NCBI RefSeq assembly: GCF_001625215.2
Contig: NC_030382.2
Location: 36,132,610 to 36,196,609, forward strand
Source: Daucus carota subsp. sativus
Taxonomy: Eukaryota; Streptophyta; Magnoliopsida; Apiales; Apiaceae
DNA length: 64,000 bases
Direction of reading: 5' to 3'
The notes under the pieces were generated by a model. It did no database searches and was not told where the DNA came from. It saw nothing but the letters and a program-made list of their open reading frames with translations. A program made the translations under genes and the position numbers. Shown piece by piece: positions 1 through 10,179 of this stretch. Within the stretch, counting starts at the first letter, position 1. Each line of letters opens with the position of its first letter.

Positions 1-1450
1 TAAATGTAGACATGGGATTCTGCGTCTGTCGGTGGTGGCGTACCATATACTAACATGTGGAGGTTGTTGCTTTTCTGTCTGAAGATAACTTAAATGTACG
101 TAGAATTAAGAAGCTCGAGGCCCCAAACTAGGTCAACTTACCGAAAGCGTACAGGTGTCTTTAGTTTTCAACAAAATACACCCTACTATGGACTATGAGT
201 CTATGATGCACCCTTCGCTAAGCCATCACACGTGTCAGGTGTGCAACTGTATCTGTATTCTGGCCTCGTTTGGTAGCCTGTAACCCAACGTAGTAACCCA
301 GAGTTCCATGGAACTTGTCTTAGTTACGGTGTTTGGTTATATGATATTAAAATTAAACAATGTAACCTAGACTTCCATGGAATCTCAACTTCCTGTGAAA
401 CGGTGTAACCTAGTTACATAGTTGAAACGTGGTTACTTTGGGTTACACAGTTGTTTACTTTTTATTAAAATATTATAATTTTACATATTTAGATATATCA
501 TGGTCAAATTACAAAATTTAAATTATAAAAAATATATTATATCAAAATTAATTATTTAATAATATAATATTTTCTATTTAGGATCTACTCATATTACATA
601 TATCAATTATTACAAATAATATTTTTTTCCTTAATAATATTTACTATATTTTATTATATATGTGTGTTTTACATTAATAATTTATCCATCTTATAAATTT
701 TTTATTTATTTTTCATCTCAAATTTTGAAACATAAATTTTATTATATATTTTATTTATTTTTATTTATTTTTATTTAGATATTACTAATATTATATTAAT
801 ATATCATCTCATTCAAATAATCTTTTTATATTTTATAAATCTCATTTATTATATTACGCGAACATTCATATTATTTTATGTTTATAATACACTCAAATCA
901 TTTTTATTTTATTTATATATTTATAAGGTGTTAATCTGATATTATCTAAATTGTCAAAATTTTATAGTTACATGACCTGTATAAAGTATCAACCAAACAC
1001 TGTATTTTTGAGTTTCACGGTAGACACACACTGTAACCCAGTTCCACGTAAGCGTGGGTTCCTGTGTAATCATAAATCCGCGGAAACAAACAAGGCCAGA
1101 GGCAAAATTCACGTATATATCTGTCCACTGGGCAATAAAATGGTGAAATTCAGGACTTCATTTATAAACTTTTCATTACTTATATTAAAAACTTATTCAG
1201 ACAATTCCAACTTGTTCTAAAAAAAAACATGTGATCCAGGCAATTTCAGTTTAGTGATTAACGGGATATTTTTGAACAGACTTTGATGACCAACTAGATT
1301 TTTAACTCGATGAAAAGTTCAGCAATTAGACATAATTTAAATAATTTAAGTAGTTATTATCTTGTGAATTAGTCAAACTACAAACTATGCAATTAAGTCA
1401 GGAATAATTGATAAAAGAAATAAAATAAAATATAATTATACATATATATA
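1..1450. repeat. Gene-free AT-rich DNA with a MITE-like element
   Basis: No gene is seen. Arms rich in GTAACCCAG and TTCCATGGAA lie at about 262-450 and 990-1060. They flank a very AT-rich core (about 470-950). The outer edges read GTTTGGTAGCC on the left and CAACCAAACACTG on the right, a pattern common at the ends of plant miniature transposons. I could not find a clean target-site duplication, so the class is left open. Confidence 0.3.
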
Positions 1451-1469
1451 GAGTTGGGCTCTTTAGAAA

Positions 1470-1471
<2 letters not shown>
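1451..1471. mobile_element. 21-bp terminal remnant of the TA-embedded MULE family
   Basis: A 21-base island lies between a short TA run (1442-1450) and the long (TA)n at 1472-1534. It begins GAGT, has CTCT at bases 9-12 and ends in an AAAC block. The left end of the large MULE at 32739 has the same layout: GAGT, CTCT at the same spacing, and AAAC at bases 18-21. I read it as the leftover tip of a lost or excised family member. It is short, so this rests on the shared spacing and the shared TA context. Confidence 0.4.

Positions 1472-1534
<63 letters not shown>
1472..1534. repeat. (TA)n microsatellite
   Basis: An uninterrupted TA dinucleotide tract of about 60 bp. It separates the 21-bp remnant from the non-autonomous element that follows. 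Confidence 0.95.
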
Positions 1535-1536
<2 letters not shown>

Positions 1537-1989
1537 ATAGGATCAAATAAAAACTTTTTTAAGTTACAAACTTACAAACTTTTTTTTAATCTTCCATCGT
1601 GTTAATCCTTAGTTATTTAAAGTATCCATGTTGAAAATTCTTCAAAAAACATCACAATTTTTAATAATAACGCATAAATAAATCGCGTTTTCAACACATT
1701 TATAACTGGGGTTCAACATCGGGTGTTGAACACTAATTATCATTGTGTTGAATATATCTAAAAAGATGTTTAAACTATACCTCTGGGGTTTGGGTAGGGT
1801 CTAGAAACATAAATATTAGTTATATAACATGTTTACCCTAGTTCTTACATTTAAAAATTGGTTTATGTACTTCTCCACCACTATTTTAATAGATGTTCAA
1901 CAAAATATGTTAAAAATATGTTGAACTCAAGTTATATATGTGTTGAACAAAAAAAGTTTGTAAGTTTGTAAGTTTGTACCAGAACCCTC

Positions 1990-1992
<3 letters not shown>
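1535..1992. mobile_element. Non-autonomous MULE-type MITE in (TA)n, copy 1
   Basis: A 458-bp non-coding element lies exactly between two TA tracts. Its left end has GATCAAATA and a TTTTTTAA block, nearly the same as the right end of the large MULE read inward from 44502. Its right end, read inward, has 14 bases and then TACAAACTTACAAACTTAC, giving the same spacing as the MULE ends. The interior has repeated GTTCAACA/TGTTGAA words, partly as inverted pairs. A second copy (32187-32558) matches over most of its length but lacks about 85 bp near the left end. It has no coding capacity and was presumably mobilised by an autonomous relative. Confidence 0.7.
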
Positions 1993-2043
<51 letters not shown>

Positions 2044-2069
2044 CCATATATATATATATATATATATAA
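1993..2069. repeat. (TA)n microsatellite, interrupted once
   Basis: A TA tract on the right side of MITE copy 1, broken by a TTCC at about 2041. The minus-strand reading frame of Ile-Tyr repeats through it is an artefact of TA repetition. Confidence 0.95.
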
Positions 2070-2929
2070 TTTTTAAAATAAATATTGTATATAATTTTGA
2101 TATGTTATTCACGTATTATTAGTGTTATGGATAGTTATTGTGATATAAATATATCAATACGTTGTTGGTGGGAGTAGACCTTTGTACTTTAATAATATTT
2201 TACATGATAAAATATTAAAAATTCAATCTAACCATTTTAGTAAATTTGATTTATGTGATCCGATGATAAGAATAAGTATATTGTTACAACTCAAACAATT
2301 AAATTTTTAAGTTTTCAACTTTAATAAAATGATATCAACTTCCCGAATCATATTTACAACAAAAGTAGTCACTCGTTCGTATACTTTAAAAAACGAGAAG
2401 CAAACTAGTGATTGAACAGTAACATATGAACTTTATTTTTTTGTCTTCATATTATTTATTCACATTTACCAAATCTTGACGAGTAAATAAAACATATGGA
2501 GCACCCTTAATTCCCTTGTCAGGTGAACATTTGACACACTGATGTTCTGTTTACCAACTAGTGGTTTAAATATATTTTTTAAAACAAATTTACTTTCAAA
2601 AACATGTTATGTTCAAAATTTTAATATATTATAAAATATGTGAAATTGGTTTTGTATAAATATATAAGAAAATTGTATAATATAATTTTTTTGTTATAAA
2701 TCTGTTTCTTTTAATTTAATGAGTTATCGATTGAAATTTTCTTACTAAAAATTCAATAATTTTGAAATTATATTATTCAAAATTTTAGTCATTCCGGAAA
2801 TCAGTTTAAATTTAAGAAATAAATAATAATTCAATCATTCAAAAAATTAATTATCAGAATTTTCACTCATTCAAAAAAATTTGATACAGATTTGATAAAT
2901 GAGACATAATTTGATGTGCACGTATCGTA
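2070..2929. other. AT-rich gene-free stretch
   Basis: I see no gene, inverted-repeat element or conserved motif here. There are many short runs of A and T. Confidence 0.6.
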
Positions 2930-3510
2930 TTTCGATCAGATGGCTTCGCTGGAGGGCTGCTACTAGTGTGTTTGTGTGATATAGTGTTTGAAGTTGAAAG
3001 GTAGGTTCTACCGAGTAGCAATCAGACCGTCGTTATTATATGGTTCTGACTTCTGAGTGCTGGTCATTGAGAAAATCTCAAGAGTGTAGGCTAGAGACAG
3101 CGGAAATGCGTAAGCTACGTTGGATTTGTGGTAACATCAAGACAGATCATATATCGAATGTTACTTTTTGATGTCTTTTAGGTGTCGAGTCTATCTCGAG
3201 GGAGGGACATTTACGTTGGTATGTACATGTTCGGCGCAAATGTAACTCAGCACTGGTTATGAGAGTCGAACATATATCGGTTCAGGGTAAGTGAAAGAGA
3301 GGTCAGCCCTGTCGGACATGGGCTGATCATTTAAGTTTGGACATGGGAGTTTTGAATCTCACGGGTGATATGACATTAAATAAGCATGATTGGAGACAGT
3401 GTATTAGAGTTGTTGAAACTCGGTTTTGTGACTTACAGATATTATGAGCGTTATGGCGTTGTGCTTTGCGAGAAAGGTTTAGCTCAGTCATTGACAAAAG
3501 GATTAGCGAC
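2930..3510 (+). mobile_element. RTE-type LINE fragment, 3' end of reverse transcriptase ORF
   Basis: The plus strand translates in pieces to the C-terminal part of a plant RTE-clade LINE protein. One frame gives a block with AIRPSLLYGSECW followed by AEMRKLRWICGN (about 3000-3160). After a frame change come GHLRW-like and RGQPCRTWADH segments (about 3200-3330) and a W-R-x-C-I-R-V-V segment (about 3390-3410). These are the conserved thumb/C-terminal motifs of plant RTE elements. Frames change several times, stops are present and no 5' part is seen, so it is a dead, 5'-truncated copy. There is no clear poly-A tail. Confidence 0.75.
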
Positions 3511-3697
3511 AAATGATTTTGAATATTATGGGTTCTGTTTTGAAGAAAAGGCTCAAATCATTCATTGTTAGGTGTATTCGCGATAAAAGTGAGTCCCATG
3601 TGTCAGGTATCATGGGTCAATGTACTATTTACACATATCTCACACAATATTTCATATTGCACTAAGTCGGGAGTTTTCATGGAAACAGTCTCCCTAC

Positions 3698-4028
3698 TAG
3701 AGATGCACAAAAGATCTGTTCGGGCCAGATCCAGACCAGGCCAAAAAAAATCCGGATTTTTTTATAACCAGATCGGGCCGGGTTTTTTTAAAAATCGGGC
3801 CGGACCGGGCCGGGCTTTTCCAAAAATACTAGGCCTGGTTTAGTTATAAAAAACCCGGATTTTTCAAAAATCCGGATTTTATCCGGATTTTTTTGAAAAT
3901 ACTAGGCCTGTTTTAGGTCCTCGGACCGGGCCGGGCCAGACCAGGTTTTTTTCGGATCGGGTTTTTCAGATTTTTTTTCAGATCGGATCGGATCGGATTT
4001 CGGATTTCAGATTTTTTGAACATCTCTA
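3698..4028. mobile_element. hAT-type MITE with perfect 8-bp target duplication
   Basis: The 331-bp element starts TAGAGATG and ends CATCTCTA, a perfect 8-bp terminal inverted repeat. It is bracketed by CTCCCTAC at 3690-3697 and again at 4029-4036, an exact 8-bp target-site duplication diagnostic of the hAT superfamily. The interior is odd: repeated CGGGCCGGG, CCGGATTTT and GATCGGATCGG words, far more GC-rich than the surroundings. The open frames through it are repeat artefacts. Confidence 0.85.
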
Positions 4029-4265
4029 CTCCCTACACTTCGAAGAATTTGCGAACATTCTACCCACCCTATACCCTGATATACTGGGTTGATTTGGTTT
4101 GGTAATTTGATGCGCACGCCTCACAGAATAGTCGGAAAGACTTGACCACGAATAAAATCTGTTGAGATACGCGGCAAATAAGAACGCCGACATGATAAAG
4201 ACTTTTCTTATAAATCGACAATGTTTAACATAATTAATTATAATTTTACCGCAAACTAGGAATTA

Positions 4266-4569
4266 CTCCCTCCGTCCCTATTTATCTGTCCACTTTGGAA
4301 GTAAAATTTTGTCCCTATTTATCTGTCCATTTATACTTTCAAAACTAATTTAATGATAGTTTTTCAAATATATCTCCATAATTTCAATTTTCAAGGCTTG
4401 ACTTATTTAAAACTTGGTTGAATTCATGTTTTCAAGACATAAAGTAGGGGTATTCCACCATTTTCAAGATATTAATTAGAGGTATTTAATGAAAAAGTTT
4501 ATACAATCAAGTATTCCTTGGTATGTGTTTTTTCCCCCAAAATGGACAGATAAAAAGGGACGGAGGGAG
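4266..4569. mobile_element. Stowaway (Tc1/mariner) MITE
   Basis: Starts CTCCCTCCGTCCC and ends with its inverse GGGACGGAGGGAG. It is flanked on both sides by the TA dinucleotide typical of Tc1/mariner insertion (4264-4265 and 4570-4571). Subterminal copies of TTTATCTGTCC and GGACAGATAAA extend the inverted repeat. It sits about 50 bp upstream of the likely TATA box of the HAD gene, so it forms part of that gene's promoter region. Confidence 0.9.
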
Positions 4570-4617
4570 TACTATAATTAATAATTAAATAATTAAACAG
4601 TGATCACGCTTTTGCGC

Positions 4618-4627
4618 CCTATTTAAG
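4618..4627 (+). promoter_or_regulatory. Probable TATA box of the HAD phosphatase gene
   Basis: CTATTTAAGA lies just after the Stowaway element. It is followed by a pyrimidine-rich leader (about 4650-4723) ending at CTG|GTAAGTT, a good donor site. A 5'-leader intron therefore probably runs from 4724 to about 5382 or 5390. The start of transcription is inferred, not seen. Confidence 0.45.
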
Positions 4628-5397
4628 AAACGTCGCCTTCCCATTTTCAGTTTCCTTTTGTTTTTCTCCCCATCTCTTGTGTGTTATCTCATTTTCTGCC
4701 ATCAATCTCCCTCCCTGGATCTGGTAAGTTTTCTTATGCATATACACAGACATTAATATCTACACATACCTCATGCATTTCTCTGTTTTATGCACACGTA
4801 TGTTATGTTATAATTCCTCTAAGATGTCGTTCGTATCATGAGATTTCAACCCGAGAAAATCAGAATGAAATTCAAATCTCATTTCGTTCTCGTTATCTGA
4901 ACGCCCCTGTATGTTATGAAAGTTGATGTGTATATAGATTTTAGGATTATGTGCTGGTTTGAATTTTTTGGATGTTTAAATTAATTTTATGTAAATTGTG
5001 CTTTACAGACGACGTATAATTTTTTATCTATTTCGGTTCCGGTTTGTTAATTGGTTAAAATGGCTCTTAATTGAGATCAGGAGAACCTTGAGAACTATTG
5101 TTACCACGTAGAGAACCATTCCCTCTAAAACCTTAAGGTGTTAGAGAAGGCCCCTTTATGGATCTTATACTTATATTTCAACAATTGTGCAGGAAGAAAA
5201 TCGATGGCAAAGTTTTTGAAAGTGATCATGGTTCTCGGGTTTATTTCAGACCGGGGTCTAAATTTATGTAGATAGATCTTGAATGCATCGAGCTTTTTGA
5301 TGAAGTTGTGTGGATATTAATATTTTTGCTGTTGGAATTTCTCGATCAATGAAATGATAATGTTATTACATTTTCGATTGTAGATTTGTAGATTGCG

Positions 5398-7260
5398 ATG
5401 GAATATGAGAATGAGTACCAGCAGTATTCCAATTCACAATATGAATGCCTCCTCTTTGGTATGCCTTGTTGATACAAAAATATATGTATATGTTTGTTTC
5501 TCTGTTAAATTGGATTATACTGAATGCTTATATTTTCAAATTTCATATTTAGATGTTGATGATACGTTGTACCCATATAGTTCTGGATTGTCTGCCCAAT
5601 GCACCAAAAATATTACAGGTTTGCTTAATTTAATAAAAGCATTTTTGTTGTGCTTGGTTGGGGAGAATGGAATGGAATGAGTAAAAATAAAAGAAAACAT
5701 TAGTGATAGTATGTACATTCTGGAAATAAAATTGAGTGAGCACAAAATTATTATGATGAGATTTGAAAAGAAATTTGGTATAGAAGAGATTAGAGCATTC
5801 CTCAGATTGTAGGTGTGACCTCTAGTTTAGGGTGCAAGGAATGAATTTTTTAACAATTGGTTATAATATAATTCAAATTTCGTTCATTCCTTCCAAATTC
5901 GTTCACCTCAACCAAACATAAAATTTGTCTTTTTTGTTCAATTGTGATGATTTTAAAAATGATCCTTTTATGAATGCCTAAATTAGAATATATGATTGAG
6001 AAGCTAAAGATAGAGGACAGTAAAGTTCCTGACATGTGTGTTCAACTATACAAGGACTATGGAACAACAATGTCTGGTCTCCGGGTACGATCTTACATTA
6101 TGTATGAATATGAGAATATCTAAGGATGCTTCTGTGAAAGAAATGAAACAGACTTGTAAAGGTTTTGATGAATTGTTTGTTTTTTTTTACCATCAGGCTA
6201 TCGGCTATGATTTTGATTATGATGACTACCACAGGTACATTTCCTGCTTTGATATCACTGACCAGATAATTTCTTTATTATTAGTGGGCACAAAAATGAA
6301 ATGTAGTTTGTTTACAGTTATGTACATGGAAGACTGCCGTATGAGGAGAAGTTGAGGCCTGATCCGGTGCTTAGAAATCTTTTACATAGCCTTCCTATCC
6401 GGAAAGTTGTAGGTTTTCTTCCCTTATCAATAATGCATTCATTAAGTTTGACTCTTTTCATTTAACAAAATTTCGATGTCTGTGACAGATATTCTCAAAC
6501 GCAAATGATGCCCATGTTGCAACTGTACTCAAAATACTTGGAATAGAGGACTGTTTTGAAAGGATTGTCTGTTTTGAGTCGTTAAATCCTACCCATAACA
6601 GTAATATCTCTGATGGCCAAGAGTCAGAAGAATTAAAAGTTCCTGATGTCAGTAGTGGTATGGACTCTGACACTAGTGCTGATTCACCACTTCCCAAGTC
6701 CCCAGTCATCTGCAAACCATTTGAGAATGCATTTGAAGAAGCTTTCAAGATAGCTGATATTAACCCCAAAAAAACAGTAAGATGATTAATAATAAATTCG
6801 TCCATCTCGATATGTGGCATTGTTGTTTTGTCGATAAATATATAAACTTGATGTGGTATTATTTTCTCTGCAAGTAAAGATAAATATCCTCTTATTTCCC
6901 TTGCATGGTTATTTAATCTTTTTTTTGCCAATTTCAGTTGTTCTTTGATGACAGTCTACGTAATTTGCAGACTGCAAAATGCATGAACCTCCACACTGTT
7001 TTGGTAAGTTGTAGTATTCCAAGCATCAGAATGAACATTTATGTTCTTTGTGTATACTCTATTACACTATGCATATTTCTCACTGTTCTCTTTTGTGGGT
7101 ATAGATTGGCTCATCTCACCGCAGCACAGGCGTGGATTATGCCTTAGAGAGTATCCATAATATTAGAGAAGCATTGCCAGAGCTGTGGGAAGAGCTTAAG
7201 AAGGCAGAAGGTGTTCCATACTCGGGAAAAGCTGGTATCGAGACTACTGTTAGAGCTTAG
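5398..7260 (+). CDS. HAD-superfamily phosphatase (pyrimidine 5'-nucleotidase-like)
   Basis: Coding exons are 5398-5458, 5553-5618, 5987-6084, 6197-6234, 6318-6408, 6489-6776, 6938-7003 and 7105-7260. They sum to 864 nt and encode 287 residues with all phases matching. HAD motif I is FDVDDTLYP (nucleophile Asp21, acid/base Asp23). The Ser of motif II is in FSNA (about 121), and motif IV is FFDDS (218-219). The helical cap domain lies between motifs I and II. The family is the plant soluble HAD group related to yeast Sdt1/Phm8 pyrimidine nucleotidases; Arabidopsis At5g59480 is the likely counterpart. It should hydrolyse small phosphate esters in the cytosol, but the substrate cannot be read from sequence. 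A Ser/Asp-rich insert of about 50 residues sits in exon 6. Intron 2 carries a MITE. The start is the first ATG after the leader intron. Confidence 0.93.
5650..5919. mobile_element. MITE in HAD intron 2 (family copy A)
   Basis: Its ends read GCTTGGTTGGGG on the left and CACCTCAACCAAAC on the right. It lies wholly inside intron 2 (5619-5986). The interior has GAGTGAGCACAAAATT, ATGATGAGATTTGA and CTCTAGTTTAGG. A related copy is at 31141-31420, and a more distant one may be at 18895-19228. The superfamily is not settled because no target duplication was recognised. Confidence 0.65.
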
Positions 7261-7639
7261 ATACAGGATCGTCGCAAGCAAAACACAAAGCATGTTTTCG
7301 GGGGATCTTTTAAACCCCGAATGTTGTCCTTCATTTCGTATAATTGGAACCTTACATTATTAAACTCGTAATTTAATTCTGTGGTATGATGTAACAAGAT
7401 GAAACTGTACAATTATAGTTCTTTACTATAAACGTTAAATTCCAAAAACACCTGTGCAGATCATCTGTAGGTCAATTATCTGTTTCTGGTGTTAAACAGT
7501 TCCTATATAATAGTAGCAAATAATTGATAATCTTGACATCTTTGACATATGAATTGGCCTACACATGTTATGTTCTGGTAGCAATAATTAATGATATGCA
7601 TTGTTCTCTTACAAGTTCACTAATGCATATATAAGAATG
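7261..7639. other. 3' flank of the HAD gene
   Basis: This is the likely 3' UTR and downstream spacer of the HAD gene, which converges on the decayed UFD1-like fragment. No further gene is seen. Confidence 0.5.
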
Positions 7640-8221
7640 TAAGTTGCAGACTTTTGGCATTCCATGTGAAGCTGGGCCCCCATTTGAGCCGAAGAAAAAC
7701 TTCCGAATGACTTCCTTGAGTTGGAATTTGATGGTCTTGAACAATTAGTACTGTTATCTTCTGGTTCATGATGTTTGAGAAAGGAAGCGGAAACAGACAC
7801 AAGTGATTCGATGCAAGGTTTGTTGTTCAATTTTCTTGATGAAGCAGTGAAAAGCATTGAGCTTCCGAATTCTGGCTCTTCCTGAGATGAAGAGTACATT
7901 ATAATATCAGATGTATTCACTCATTGAAAATTAAGCATCGATTAAAGCTCAAAAGTCAGACGAAAATGGAAAGAGGTATATGGAAGATTAAAAAACAATG
8001 GTCTTCAGGTTATCGCTTTTTTAATATTATGGCCTTAGATGGCTTTCCAGGTTCTTCACAATCCAGTCTAGGTGCAAAATCGACTTCACAGTCTGTTTCC
8101 ACGATACTAATAGCAGGAGAAGATTTGCCTCTGCCATATCAATGCAATATTTCTTCTTGTTATAAGCAACCATTATCTCCACTGGTCAAACAAGAGTAGC
8201 TCTGCAATGTTGCCTCCAAAC
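7640..8221 (-). pseudogene. Decayed UFD1-like gene fragment
   Basis: The minus strand holds pieces of ubiquitin-fusion-degradation protein 1, the Cdc48/p97 cofactor. From 8220 downward one frame gives LEATLQSYSCLTSGDN. Another frame then gives MVAYNKKKYCIDMAEA (about 8175-8125), and after a shift comes SIVETDCEVDFAP (about 8110-8070). Further on EEPEF...LFTASSRKLNNKP (about 7890-7820) resembles the later P-F/T-G-x-x-RRLDGKP block. Finally FFFGSNGGP (about 7700) resembles the LVFGSN block. Frames differ and stops occur; the N-terminal double-psi barrel half is missing. The EEPEF block is preceded by CTTCATCTCAG, a good acceptor, so an old intron may remain. That would suggest a DNA-level duplicate rather than a processed copy. 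Clearly non-functional as full-length UFD1. Confidence 0.6.
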
Positions 8222-8889
8222 TTCATTTTAGAAAAGGGGACATTAGAAAATGTTCATACAGACATATTTTGTAAAAAAGTGCTAAAGCCAGTATCTCACA
8301 TGGCTTTTGTTGTGTTTGAAGTATGAGCTCTCTTTGGCACATCTTGTCATTTCCTAATAGTCATGAAGCGAAACCTACTACCAGAAAAACAAAATAATTT
8401 ACCAACTCAACATTATACGCTAAGCTTCAATGTAACTTCACCTGAGAAAAAAATAATACAGTAAAAAATTAGCTGCCTCGGAGTGGCCAAGATATTTAGG
8501 TCACTAAACCTCCCCATGTACACAAAGCTTGTCAACTACACTGTTAAAGCAAATAATAATGCCTAATAAGCACAGGTATTTGCTTGGAAATAATTGAGCA
8601 TATTAATGATAATTTATAAGAGATCTATAGATTGTTAGGCCAAAAATGTTACGAAGTTTGGTGTTCTTAAGCAGAGATATGCAGTTTTGTCACAGGCATG
8701 AGCACTAGACTCACGGGGGTAGAAAATCTGATCAGCGTCTAGCTAAAAGAATGAAAAGAAAAAGAAATTATGTAATCGCTCACAAGAAATTATGTTAGCC
8801 CAAGTTAACTCAACCATTGCTCTGGTGTCATCTTTGTTGGAGGGTGAAGGAGCTTCTTCCTGGGTCAAGTCACAATTGACATAATTAAG
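8222..8889. other. Gene-free spacer
   Basis: I see no gene in this stretch. The short minus-strand frame at 8743-8994 overlaps the LINE fragment on the other strand and is not supported. Confidence 0.5.
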
Positions 8890-9190
8890 GTACGCGTCGA
8901 TGCAGCCATTTTTAAAAATCGTGAGGAGTTTGGTTTTGGCCTGGTAGTAAGAGATCCTTTGGGAGGGCTGATTAAAGCTAAGTCTGTTCTTCATAAAGGT
9001 GTCTCAGCTCCTGAAATTGCTGAGGCTATGGCAGTTAAGGAAGTGTTAAGTTGGATAAAAACGGAAGGGTGGCCAAGAGTTGAGCTCGAGATAGCTTGGT
9101 AATGGTGCAAGCAATTCCAAGCAGTATGGCCATGAGATCTCCTTTTGGCCACATTGCAGAGGAGTGTTGGCCCAGTATTAGTCAGTTAAA
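8890..9190 (+). mobile_element. LINE-derived RNase H domain fragment
   Basis: The plus strand from 8890 reads VRVDAAIF, then a block with GFGLVVRDPLGGLIKA, and then ISAPEIAEAMAVKEVL-like sequence. These are the conserved opening and middle blocks of the plant RNase H (RVT_3) domain found at the C terminus of L1-type LINE proteins and their domesticated relatives. It stops soon after, at about 9102. No reverse transcriptase is adjacent, so this is an isolated, 5'-truncated and decayed fragment. Confidence 0.7.
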
Positions 9191-10110
9191 CAAAGTTTTT
9201 TTACCAGTTATCTAAAGCATCATATTTATATTATGATGGTAATTTTGATAAAAGGTTTGTTTATATTAATTTTTGATGTTTGGTTTTTTTTTTTGAAACA
9301 AATTTTTGATGTTTGGTTGATTGTCCCATTTAATATATCTCTCCATTTTCATAAAAAAAAATATATAACTTTTACAAATCTTTTCAAAGTCGTATTTGTG
9401 TTTGCAGATATGATTGCAAGTGGTTTTAAATATGATTACGATTTTTGCAAATTTTTTAGAACATGGTATTTTTACAATTTTTATTTGAAAATTTAAAATT
9501 TTACAATTTTCTATTGAAAATTGCAATATTTTTACAAAAAATTTTAGGTTCAGGTATTTGTGAAAACATCCCTTAAAAATTATGATTAATTAGTTTTCAA
9601 AATTTATAAGAAGTAGGTTTATAATTTAATATTGTTCAAATCTAATTCAAGTGTAATCTTTGAAATTTTAATTAATTCAATGAATTTTTTGAAAAAAAGC
9701 TAATTTTATTTAATGATCTGAAAATTACAGTAAATTAATTTTTTTAACTTTAATTTATTGATCTTATAATTAAATATTATAATATTATATTAGACTTTAG
9801 TTATACTTTATACTACATATAATAAATTAGGAGGGAGTGTTTCATGCATTAATTCAAAGTAAATTTAAGGAATTGAATTACAAAATTCAATTTTACAAAA
9901 ATCTTTTCTTTTAAAATTTCTTTACCAAAATCTTAAAATACTTGTTTTAAAAAAAAGTGCGGCGTTGAAATTAGTGTAAGTTATTTGTGTCAGTGAGTGT
10001 TACACTTTTAATTTTATTTTGATTTATTTTTAGACAAGTGAGCGGTCTCTTTGCCTCTCCGGAAACCCTCGCCGCTTATTAGTCCCGCCGAACAAAAATT
10101 GCTGCGCACA
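9191..10110. other. AT-rich gene-free spacer
   Basis: Very AT-rich. It includes several GCAAATTTT/AAAATTTGC-like stretches at about 9400-9540 that give long but low-complexity open frames on both strands. The last 100 bases lead into the promoter of the MPP6-like gene and are the first GC-richer stretch. Confidence 0.5.
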
Positions 10111-10122
10111 TCAATTCAACTC

Positions 10123-10132
10123 TCTATATATA
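10123..10132 (+). promoter_or_regulatory. TATA box of the MPP6-like gene
   Basis: CTATATATAG lies about 50 bp upstream of the start codon at 10180. A TATA box there would leave a short leader of about 20-30 nt. GCCG-containing words lie just upstream (about 10070-10090). Confidence 0.6.
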
Positions 10133-10179
10133 GAAGATTTAAGAAGAGGGCAGCTTGTTCATAGCTAGCTCAAATTTCA

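Noticed and set aside
3565-3843. 92-codon plus-strand frame with Gly/Pro/Arg-rich end
   Set aside because: It runs from unique DNA into the GC-rich repeats of the hAT MITE; no gene features.
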